The notes under the pieces: generated by a model
What the model saw: only the letters and a program-made list of their open reading frames with translations
Told to the model about the DNA's origin: nothing
Database searches by the model: none
Program-made: the position numbers and the translations under genes
Source: Deinococcus deserti VCD115
GTDB lineage: Bacteria; Deinococcota; Deinococci; Deinococcales; Deinococcaceae
Direction of reading: 5' to 3'
Assembly: GCF_000020685.1 (NCBI RefSeq)
Contig: NC_012526.1
Span: 2,396,001-2,460,000 of the forward strand
Length of the DNA: 64,000 nt
In this document: piece after piece, positions 57,169 through 64,000 of the stretch
How the letters are laid out: the number at the start of each line of letters is the position of its first letter
Position numbering within the stretch: the first letter of the stretch is position 1

Positions 57169-58190
57169 GCTTTCCGGGTCCCAGCCAAGCGCTCAGCGTA
57201 CTGCCGGTCATAATATTCGCGGAATTCGCCGTTGCGAATCGGTTCCCACCAAGCGCGGTTCTGAGCGTACCAACGCGTAGCTTCAGTCACTGCCTGCCAG
57301 GGATCGTATTTCGGCTCCCAGCTCAGTGCCCGCAGCTTGTCCACATTCATTGAGTAACGGCGATCGTGGCCGGGGCGGTCAGTGACGTGCTGGATCAGAC
57401 TGCGGTCCTGGCCCAGCGTCTCAAGTACGATATTCACCATTTCCAGGTTGGTCATCTCACGACCTGTCCCAACGTTGTAAACCTGACCAATCTCGCCGCG
57501 CAGCAACACGGTTTCAATCCCGGTGCAGTGGTCGTACACGTGGGCATAGTCGCGCATCTGTAGGCCGTCTCCATATACCGGCAGAGCTTCGCCCAGGACC
57601 GCATTAGTGGCAAACAGAGGGACAACCTTTTCAGGATATTGGAAGGGCCCGACGTTGTTCGCCCCGCGTGTGATCGTCACCGGCAGGCTATAGGTAATGT
57701 AGTACGCCTGGACGAGCTGGTCTGCTGCTGCTTTACTCGCTGCGTAGGGGCTGCGCGGTGCGAGTGGATCGGTCTCGACGCTTTGATGCCCGTCGGGTAT
57801 ATGGCCATAAACCTCGTCCGTGCTGATGTGATGCATCCGGATTCCGAGCTCGCGGGCGACTTCCAGTAGGACATGGGTCCCGCGCACGTTGGTATCAGTA
57901 AAGATAAGCGGCCCCAGGATACTCTGGTCAACATGAGTCTCGGCAGCGAAATTGACGATCAAGTCGATCTGATTTTCACAGCAAGCCCGTCTGGCCGCAT
58001 CCATGTCAGCAATATCGGCCTGCACCAGTGACAACCTTGGGCTGTCCCACAAATCATGTAAATTCTCCCGGCGGCCCGCATAAGTGAGTTTGTCGTAAAC
58101 CACGATACGGTCACGGGGATGGCTTTCCAACCAATAGCGTACGAAATTGCTGCCAATAAAGCCGCAGCCGCCTGTTATTAACAGATTCAT
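57165..58190 (-). CDS. rmlB: dTDP-glucose 4,6-dehydratase
   Basis: A 341-residue extended SDR, second enzyme of the dTDP-rhamnose route. Seen are [19 protein letters not shown] (NAD loop), [40 protein letters not shown] with the catalytic Asp-Glu pair, [18 protein letters not shown] with Tyr and Lys, and [19 protein letters not shown]. Length and motifs are complete. It is overlapped by four bases by the BY-kinase gene upstream. Confidence 0.96.
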   Translation of the reverse strand: MNLLITGGCGFIGSNFVRYWLESHPRDRIVVYDKLTYAGRRENLHDLWDSPRLSLVQADIADMDAARRACCENQIDLIVNFAAETHVDQSILGPLIFTDTNVRGTHVLLEVARELGIRMHHISTDEVYGHIPDGHQSVETDPLAPRSPYAASKAAADQLVQAYYITYSLPVTITRGANNVGPFQYPEKVVPLFATNAVLGEALPVYGDGLQMRDYAHVYDHCTGIETVLLRGEIGQVYNVGTGREMTNLEMVNIVLETLGQDRSLIQHVTDRPGHDRRYSMNVDKLRALSWEPKYDPWQAVTEATRWYAQNRAWWEPIRNGEFREYYDRQYAERLAGTRKA

Positions 58191-59815
58191 GCTTTCACTC
58201 CTCCACGAGGCGCGTAGGAGTACGAGTACCCATAGCTATTGCCCTCGCGCGCATCCGACTTGTTAATGACGAAGCCCAAGATATTCAGCCCAGCACGCTC
58301 GGCACGGCGAAGTGCGCTGCGAACCGAGTGCACATTGGTTCGGCCATACTCAGTCACCATCAGCACAGCGTCGGCATGAATCCCCACTACCAGGCCGTCA
58401 GCGAGTGCAAGAAGAGGAGCGCTGTCGATCAGAACGATGTCGTAGTGCTGACGCCACAAGCTCAGGGCACCTGCGATGTCAGCCTGGTTAAATACACCCA
58501 AGCTGTCTTGCAAGCCGGGACCAGCGGGTAACATGTCTACGTTGTCCTCGACCCGAATAACCTGGACATTGTGTGGATCCGTGAGCGCTTCCCGGGTTGT
58601 CCTGACACCGCCCTGACCCGTCAGCTGGTGCCAGTGACCACCCTCATCGTATTTTTTCCATACCACTGCCTGAGTGCCGCGCCGCAGATCTGCGTCAATG
58701 ATCAATACGCGCTGCCCACTGGAGGCAAAACCGTCGGCAAGCGTAGCGGTCAAGCTGCTCTTGCCTTCTCCGGGCGCGGTGCTTGTCACCATCACAACTG
58801 GGTGCGGTTTGCTCACCAGGACTGCCATCAGGTTGACTCGCAAAAATCCAATTGCTTCGTAAAGTCCAGCCTGTCGCGCCGCCCGTACGATGCCGGAAAA
58901 GACGATGTCGCGCTGGCGCAAGCGCGGAATCACAGCCAGAGTCGGCACGTTGAGCGCCAAAAGGTCATCTTCACTGCGTATGGTCCGATCCAGGACGGTG
59001 ACCAGTGCGACGACCCCGGTGGCAAGCAGCAACCCTAACAGCCCAGACAACACCGCGTTTCGCATTGGCTTGGGCGCGATGGGTCTCAAAGGTTCAACCG
59101 CAGCGGACAGAGAGCTAAGTACGCCTGCCACCGAGTCCTCCAGTAACTGAACCTGCGTCAAATTGCCTTGGACACTGGCCCGGCGAGTAATTAGGGTTTG
59201 CCGTTCCAGAGAGGAAAGACCTGATGTAGCTAACTGCTGATCGACCTGGGCGAGCTGAGCCTGAAAGCCAGCCTGAGCACGCCGGACGTTTTCCAGAGCT
59301 CGATTGCGGTCCCAAGAAAGAAGAGTCGCGCTCGCTAGATTTGCCAATCGCTGAGCCGCAGCTGTTGTGCGCGCGCGCGCGCGCACTGTGTAGATTCCGT
59401 TACCAGTGAGGTCCAGACGGGAGGTCAAAGTAACGGTCCGCAAACGCTGTTCTCTCAGTTCTTTCCTCAGATTTTCACTGAGACGTTGACGCTCTCCCCG
59501 AGCAATTTTTTCATCCTTACTAATTGCTTGAATTAATGGCCCAATGACTTGGGTACTTTGTAAGGCCTGAGCCACAGCCCCCTCAGGCAGTGGCGGAGCC
59601 TTGACTAAGGCCGTGCTCAAGGTACTTTCCTGTCCCTGGCTATTAGAAGCAATCAGGCTGGCGCTGGCTTCGTAAATAGGCGGCTGCGCACGAGACCACA
59701 GAAACGCCGCCAGTGCCAAGAGTGCTCCTGTTCCCAGAATCCAGACCAAATGGCGTTTTAGTCCTTGCCATACAACAGACAGATCAATCTCCTGTGATCC
59801 TGCTCTTTCTGTCAT
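58187..59815 (-). CDS. Wzz/BY-kinase fusion: polysaccharide co-polymerase tyrosine kinase
   Basis: A 542-residue inner-membrane protein. Residues 20-45 are the first helix after a cytoplasmic start, then a Wzz-like periplasmic part with coiled coils (about 80-245), a second helix near 258-278, and the cytoplasmic BY-kinase: Walker [12 protein letters not shown] with Lys352, Walker A' [10 protein letters not shown], Walker [11 protein letters not shown]. The end [13 protein letters not shown] is a Tyr cluster for autophosphorylation. It controls chain length and export in Wzy systems. It is the first gene of the operon; a (GC)8 tract lies inside its Wzz part. Confidence 0.93.
   Translation of the reverse strand: MTERAGSQEIDLSVVWQGLKRHLVWILGTGALLALAAFLWSRAQPPIYEASASLIASNSQGQESTLSTALVKAPPLPEGAVAQALQSTQVIGPLIQAISKDEKIARGERQRLSENLRKELREQRLRTVTLTSRLDLTGNGIYTVRARARTTAAAQRLANLASATLLSWDRNRALENVRRAQAGFQAQLAQVDQQLATSGLSSLERQTLITRRASVQGNLTQVQLLEDSVAGVLSSLSAAVEPLRPIAPKPMRNAVLSGLLGLLLATGVVALVTVLDRTIRSEDDLLALNVPTLAVIPRLRQRDIVFSGIVRAARQAGLYEAIGFLRVNLMAVLVSKPHPVVMVTSTAPGEGKSSLTATLADGFASSGQRVLIIDADLRRGTQAVVWKKYDEGGHWHQLTGQGGVRTTREALTDPHNVQVIRVEDNVDMLPAGPGLQDSLGVFNQADIAGALSLWRQHYDIVLIDSAPLLALADGLVVGIHADAVLMVTEYGRTNVHSVRSALRRAERAGLNILGFVINKSDAREGNSYGYSYSYAPRGGVKA
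59369..59384. repeat. (GC)8 dinucleotide tract inside the BY-kinase gene
   Basis: Sixteen bases of pure alternating GC, within 21 bases of strict purine-pyrimidine alternation (59366-59386). It encodes VRARART. Such tracts slip during replication and favour Z-DNA; loss or gain of one unit would shift the frame. Confidence 0.9.
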
Positions 59816-59844
59816 AGCCGAGCTACTCCCCTAATAGATAGGGC

Positions 59845-59854
59845 TGAACGTTCA
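59845..59854. promoter_or_regulatory. Palindrome in the leader of the glycan operon
   Basis: TGAACGTTCA is a perfect 10-base palindrome about 30 bases before the BY-kinase ATG, just before TATCTATTAG, which may contain the -10 region. It could be an operator. The GGGGAG ribosome site lies at about 11 bases before the ATG. Confidence 0.35.
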
Positions 59855-59927
59855 TTTTCAGCGGCAGGCAGCCAGCGAGAGAATATTGCCACCCTGCTGC
59901 ATTGAGAAATACTCATCCGCGTCACTA

Positions 59928-60805
59928 TAACTTACCTCGAATAGGGGTTGTTCGTATGGCTATCAGGTGATGAAAATACAGAATTTCAGGTTATGCGCCA
60001 GGACGCCCAGCGCGACCTTAAGCCGCAGGCTGAGATATGTTTTGACCTGTCCCCAGCGCAGTCCAGCTCCAATCAGCACGGAGAACGCGGACTCCACACA
60101 CTTTCTGGCCTGACCCATACTCTTGTTTCCAGCGTGTATCGAGCTGTCTGGCGTTGACTTTCGGTGGCGTCAGGCAGGTCTGGACTGATAGCTCTTATGT
60201 CCAATCTGCTTTGGCCTTCCATAAGAGGGCCAATCTTTGTTCATTCCGTACAACACGGTGAAATCGTGCTGGCTTGCCGGACGAATCTCGTATTTTGCAA
60301 CCTTGCCATTCAGGGTGCACCAAGCATGCAGCTTGAAGCCGTAGACCGGCCCAGCGGTGCTGAATCCATGTCGGGCGCCACGGAGTTTGCAGCGTGGAGC
60401 GCGCTTGAACGTCGAGACGGGCAGAGGCTGCGAATCGACTGCGATGAAGTCCAGTTCCTGGACTTCAGTGGCCAGCTGCTCGACGATGGGGGTCAACCGG
60501 GCGAACCGGACTCGGGCCTGGGACTCAGAGGGGAAGTCTGGGAAATGATTGAGTTTGAGAAAGCGCCACCAGCAGCTGAAACAGCACCTTGTGCAGCTTC
60601 TAAAGTAGTTCGACTGCCAGCAGATCGGCATAAGACATCTTCTCGTGGGAATGGATGAGCTTCGGCGGAATGTGCCGCTGAATCCAGCGGCTCAGCAGGG
60701 TGACGGCAACACACAGCCGCAGTAAAGTAAGATCGGGACGGTTCATAAACACCGTCCATTGCGCATTTTTTGTCGCTCGGGTCAACCCCTGTTCGCGGTA
60801 TCTTA
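59928..60805 (-). mobile_element. Decayed IS982-type insertion sequence
   Basis: An element of 878 bases bounded by 23-base imperfect terminal inverted repeats (59928-59950 and 60783-60805, 19 of 23 matching, core AGGGGTTG/CAACCCCT). It contains a broken transposase gene on the minus strand. No convincing target-site duplication is visible, so the insertion is old or rearranged. It separates the glycan operon promoter from the MFS gene. Confidence 0.75.
59963..60746 (-). pseudogene. Broken IS982-family transposase
   Basis: The transposase can be followed through at least three frames. N-terminal part to about 60600: [18 protein letters not shown] and [11 protein letters not shown], then an in-frame TAG followed by [12 protein letters not shown]. 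Middle part (60170-60560): [13 protein letters not shown] with the first catalytic Asp, [23 protein letters not shown], and IGHKSYQ where the family reads GDKGYQ, so the second catalytic Asp is lost. C-terminal part to the TGA at 59963: [10 protein letters not shown] with the Glu, [20 protein letters not shown]. It is therefore not functional. Confidence 0.82.
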
Positions 60806-60882
60806 CTGCAGATAGGGTTCAATCCGGTCGCGAACAATTGCCACCTGAGTCGAGAGACAGAATTACTGATACCATTCGCCTT

Positions 60883-62046
60883 TCAGCTATGGCGCCAACC
60901 CAGCGCGCCCACGAGTGCAGCAAGCAACAGATTGGCCACCAGCAGCGGCACGGTCGCTTCCCATCCTCCAGCTTCAAAGGCGTAACCAGCGACCACACTC
61001 GCCGCGGCCCCTCCGCCGTAGTACGACAGGTGATACAGGCCACCGGCTAGGCTGCGTGCACTGCTGACGCTGCGCTGCACCGCCGCGAGCGCCGCTGACT
61101 GTGCCAGGAAAACTCCGCAGGCTGCCGCGGCTACGCCGGCAATCACCAGTGGCAGCGGGGTGCTGTAGGTCAGCAGCAGGCCTGCAATGCTGGACCCCAT
61201 GGCGGCCAGCAGCGCGGTCCGGGGTCCTCTGGAAGCCAGGAACGGCCCGGCCACCGGTGTGATAATCACACCAAGCAGATACACCGCGAAGACCGAGCCG
61301 GTCTGGGCGGTGGTCAGCTGGTACGGGGCCTCGGACAGACGCAGGGTGAGCGTGTTGAAGGTGCCCACCAGCATGAAGAGAATCAAGAACCCCACAGCGC
61401 AGGTGGCCAGCAGCGGTGGATTCCGCAGATGGTCGCGCATTCCCACGAGGACGGCCGCAGGATTACGTCTGGGCTCGAACGTCTTCTCGGGTGGGAGGGC
61501 CTTGCGCGCTACTCCCCAGCCGGCTGCGCACGCGACCGCCAGCAGCCAGAAGGCCACCCGCCAGTCGCCCTGTTCTGCCACCAGCCCCGACAGAAAGCGT
61601 CCCAGAAACCCACCCAGTACAGTTCCGGTCACGTAGGCCGTCAGGGCACGGGCGCGTCCGGCCGGCGAGACTTCCTCGGCGATATAGGCGTTGAGGGCCA
61701 CCATAACGCCGGGAATCAGCAGGCCCTGCGCAAAGCGTGCGGCGTTCAGGACTTCCAGTGTGGGTGCAGCAGCAGCCAGCAGGGCCGGCAGGACCAGCAG
61801 CGCATACGCCCACAGCACAGTCTGACGGCGGCCCCAGGCGTCCGCCAGCACCCCGGTCAGTGGTGAGGCGAGCGCCATGGCCAGCATGGTGGCACCGACC
61901 ACCGTGCCCACCTGTGCCGGACCCACCCCGAATTCGCGCGACAGGAGGGGCAGCAGGCTCTGCGGGGCGTAAACGTTCAGGAAAACGAGTGTGCCCAGCG
62001 CAGCGAAGATCAACGGGTGAGCGTCCTTACCCCGGTTTCGCGTCAC
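60883..62046 (-). CDS. MFS transporter
   Basis: A 387-residue major-facilitator protein with 12 helices. After helix 2 stands the family loop GVLADAWGRRQTVLW (D-x-x-GRR), and in helix 4-5 RFAQGLLIPGVMVALNAYIAEEVSP, the R-x-x-QG pattern of drug or metabolite exporters such as YnfM. The substrate is unknown. The start is a GTG at 62046, eleven bases after the stop of the preceding gene, so the two are probably co-transcribed. Its 3' end lies only 78 bases from the IS remnant. Confidence 0.88.
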   Translation of the reverse strand: MTRNRGKDAHPLIFAALGTLVFLNVYAPQSLLPLLSREFGVGPAQVGTVVGATMLAMALASPLTGVLADAWGRRQTVLWAYALLVLPALLAAAAPTLEVLNAARFAQGLLIPGVMVALNAYIAEEVSPAGRARALTAYVTGTVLGGFLGRFLSGLVAEQGDWRVAFWLLAVACAAGWGVARKALPPEKTFEPRRNPAAVLVGMRDHLRNPPLLATCAVGFLILFMLVGTFNTLTLRLSEAPYQLTTAQTGSVFAVYLLGVIITPVAGPFLASRGPRTALLAAMGSSIAGLLLTYSTPLPLVIAGVAAAACGVFLAQSAALAAVQRSVSSARSLAGGLYHLSYYGGGAAASVVAGYAFEAGGWEATVPLLVANLLLAALVGALGWRHS

Positions 62047-62056
62047 AGGTGAGGTG

Positions 62057-62644
62057 TCATGGGAGACCCACCAGACCGTCAGGTCCTACCAGGGCGACGG
62101 CCACACCCAAGGCCGAAGCGCACGCGGGGTCCTGCAGCCCTGGCGGCCCGGCCAGAAGGAGTGTGGGGCGGGCCTCCAGAGCCACACTACCGGTCATATC
62201 AAGTCGTTCCAGGACCGCCTCAAAAGTCCAGTCCTGGGCCCAGAGGCGCTTGACGGCATGCAGCGCAGCAGTTCCTGGCGGCGTCACACGCGCCGTCTGG
62301 GTGTGCTGGATGCCGGGCCTGCGGGCATGCAGTTCGCCATTGGCCAGCCCGGCGTTGCCCAGCGCGCGGTAAAAGACCTGTACAGCGTCATCCACCAGAA
62401 AACTGGTGCGGATCAGGTTCTGCGCCTGATCGGTCAGCGGCTCAAGCAGGTCCTCGTCAATCCGGGCAGGGTTGACCGGCCGGAAGAGCCGGGCCAGTTG
62501 CTCCGGAAGGTTGGCGTAGCGGTAATAGGCCTCTTCAAAACCAGCAGGAATCAGCATGCCAGGGACCCCATGCGCCGCGAGTCGATGGGTCTCTGCGCCA
62601 ACCTCATGAACAGGGTGCTGGGCGGCCTCCTCGATGGTCAGCAT
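62057..62644 (-). CDS. Conserved hypothetical protein, 195 aa
   Basis: A soluble 195-residue protein, [16 protein letters not shown] at the start, with helical segments ([40 protein letters not shown]) and a C-terminal part [22 protein letters not shown] that looks like a nucleotide-fold strand-turn but lacks a Lys for a P-loop. I do not recognise the family. Its own leaderless promoter sets the ATG, and it is followed at eleven bases by the MFS gene. Confidence 0.75.
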   Translation of the reverse strand: MLTIEEAAQHPVHEVGAETHRLAAHGVPGMLIPAGFEEAYYRYANLPEQLARLFRPVNPARIDEDLLEPLTDQAQNLIRTSFLVDDAVQVFYRALGNAGLANGELHARRPGIQHTQTARVTPPGTAALHAVKRLWAQDWTFEAVLERLDMTGSVALEARPTLLLAGPPGLQDPACASALGVAVALVGPDGLVGLP

Positions 62645-62650
62645 GCCTGT

Positions 62651-62656
62651 AGGCTA
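62651..62656 (-). promoter_or_regulatory. Leaderless -10 box of the 195-aa gene
   Basis: TAGCCT on the minus strand ends six bases before the ATG at 62644. Confidence 0.65.
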
Positions 62657-62886
62657 AAGCACGAGTGCTGGTGTCGTGATGGGCCTTTGATTCATCCATC
62701 AAAGAACAGATGGGCAGGGGCCAGCTTCAGTGTGTCAGCACGTTCTATGCCCAGGGCATCTGATGTCTGTAGGGCACGAACAGGCGCTCATAATCGACCA
62801 TAACAAGCAAAGAATGCAGAAGGACTTCTCTGCAAAGCAGCGTGAGTCAAGAATTTCTTCCCAACGCCTTGGATCATGACGAGCAG

Positions 62887-63531
62887 TCAGGCCCGGGCTC
62901 TCCGGCTGCGGATCAACCGCACCGCGAACAGGACCATGACCACCAGGGCTGCAATCAACGGTGGTGTATGGTCTTTCTTCACTCCCCACCAGAAATGCAG
63001 CACACCCAGACCGGCGGCGACATACACGAGTTGATGCAGCCGCTGCCAGCGCTGAAACCCCAGCCTGCGCACTGCTCCCCGGCCACTGGTCAGTGCCAGC
63101 GGCAGCATGAGGACCAGCGCGGCGAAGCCCACAGTGACGAAGGGGCGTTCCAGCACGTCTTCAAGAACCACTGCCGGTGTAAATCCGTGGTCCAGCAGAT
63201 ACAACAGGAAATGCAGTACGGCATAGAAAAAGGTCAGCAGCCCCAGCGCTTTGCGAATCCGGGCCGGCCATGTCCAGCCGGTCAGGGTCCGCAGCGGAGT
63301 ACAGGCCAGCGACAGAATCAGCAGGACCAGGGCAAGCAGCCCAGTCTGAAGGATCGCCCTCTGGATCGGGTTGGCTCCGAGCGCACCCATCTGCGCGTCA
63401 AGCACCAGCACAGCCGCAGGCACCAGACCTCCCATCACCACGCCGGGCCCGAGCCACGGTAATGGACGGGAAGGTCGGCGCGTCACACGGCTCTTATTGG
63501 ATTTGTGCGGTTCCTGCGGCACAGGCGACAC
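62887..63531 (-). CDS. msrQ: MsrQ, heme-binding membrane subunit of MsrPQ
   Basis: A 214-residue inner-membrane cytochrome-b-like protein (YedZ) with five to six helices. Conserved His that bind heme stand in FFYAVLHFLLYLLDHG and in LHQLVYVAAGLGVLHFWWGVKKD, the family pattern. It passes electrons from the quinone pool to MsrP, which repairs oxidised methionine in the periplasm. The basic first 25 residues face the cytoplasm. It follows msrP by eight bases on the same strand. Confidence 0.92.
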   Translation of the reverse strand: MSPVPQEPHKSNKSRVTRRPSRPLPWLGPGVVMGGLVPAAVLVLDAQMGALGANPIQRAILQTGLLALVLLILSLACTPLRTLTGWTWPARIRKALGLLTFFYAVLHFLLYLLDHGFTPAVVLEDVLERPFVTVGFAALVLMLPLALTSGRGAVRRLGFQRWQRLHQLVYVAAGLGVLHFWWGVKKDHTPPLIAALVVMVLFAVRLIRSRRARA

Positions 63532-63539
63532 CCTGCCCC

Positions 63540-64000
<461 letters not shown>

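Noticed and set aside
59845..59854. LexA/SOS box reading of TGAACGTTCA
   Set aside because: The spacing of the half sites does not match the GAAC-N4-GTTC form, so only an unnamed palindrome is reported.
59920..60815. Target-site duplication of the IS remnant
   Set aside because: CTTAC occurs at both ends, but its position does not fit equal inverted-repeat ends, so it is probably chance.
62685..62704. Hairpin CTTTGAT/ATCAAAG as terminator or regulatory RNA
   Set aside because: It is a single 7-bp AT-rich stem upstream of a promoter, without U-tract or neighbouring gene end that would need it.

Overview
The window looks like chromosomal DNA of a Deinococcus-type bacterium. The DNA is GC-rich and the genes are densely packed on both strands. 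At least twelve genes start with a TANNNT -10 hexamer placed 5-7 bases before the start codon, the leaderless-mRNA arrangement described for Deinococcus. Several encoded families also fit that group: a PIG-L deacetylase plus a DinB/YfiT protein (bacillithiol-type thiol chemistry), two S9 peptidases, a PSP1 protein, a bifunctional NadM-Nudix enzyme and MsrPQ. The species cannot be fixed from the sequence alone.

Positions 1-39150 are ordinary chromosome: short operons and single genes. In order they include a PIG-L deacetylase end, a frameshifted GGDEF-EAL signalling protein, an M20 peptidase, an S9C peptidase, an EamA transporter, an RGG-repeat protein with a coiled coil, a 44-residue peptide followed by a RIO kinase, a CoA-lyase-like gene, and a psuK-psuG pseudouridine operon whose kinase carries its own DNA-binding domain. 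These are followed by NadM-Nudix, DUF1206 coupled to methylglyoxal synthase, a PP2C phosphatase, RidA, PSP1, PepF, a DUF4384/PEGA protein, GNAT, DinB, malic enzyme, a thioesterase, a secreted beta-propeller-like protein, YihY, HisA and a GT4 glycosyltransferase. Then come a tRNA-Leu(CAG), a tRNA-side gap with two unlisted small ORFs, prolyl oligopeptidase, cyclodeaminase, an esterase, malate dehydrogenase and enoyl-CoA hydratase.

Positions 39303-59927 are one large exopolysaccharide / surface-glycan locus of the Wzx/Wzy type. Sixteen minus-strand genes run from 59815 down to 41631, almost all with 4-14 base overlaps. They comprise a BY-kinase/Wzz chain-length regulator, RmlB, RmlA, an RmlC-like epimerase, Wzx flippase, Wzy polymerase, GT2, GT4, an asparagine-synthase-type amidotransferase, a TviB-type UDP-sugar dehydrogenase, a UDP-uronate epimerase, GT4, an atypical SDR, a PglC-type initiating transferase, a WbpM/CapD dehydratase and RmlD. 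Facing it on the plus strand are an O-antigen-ligase/polymerase-like membrane protein and a protein with two CBM60-like carbohydrate-binding folds. Together these genes could make rhamnose and an amidated uronic acid, assemble a lipid-linked repeat unit, flip it, polymerise it and control its length.

Positions 59928-60805 hold a decayed IS982-type insertion sequence with recognisable terminal inverted repeats, right upstream of the glycan operon. The window ends (60883-64000) with an MFS transporter, an unknown protein and the msrPQ methionine-sulfoxide reductase pair, msrP being cut by the window edge.
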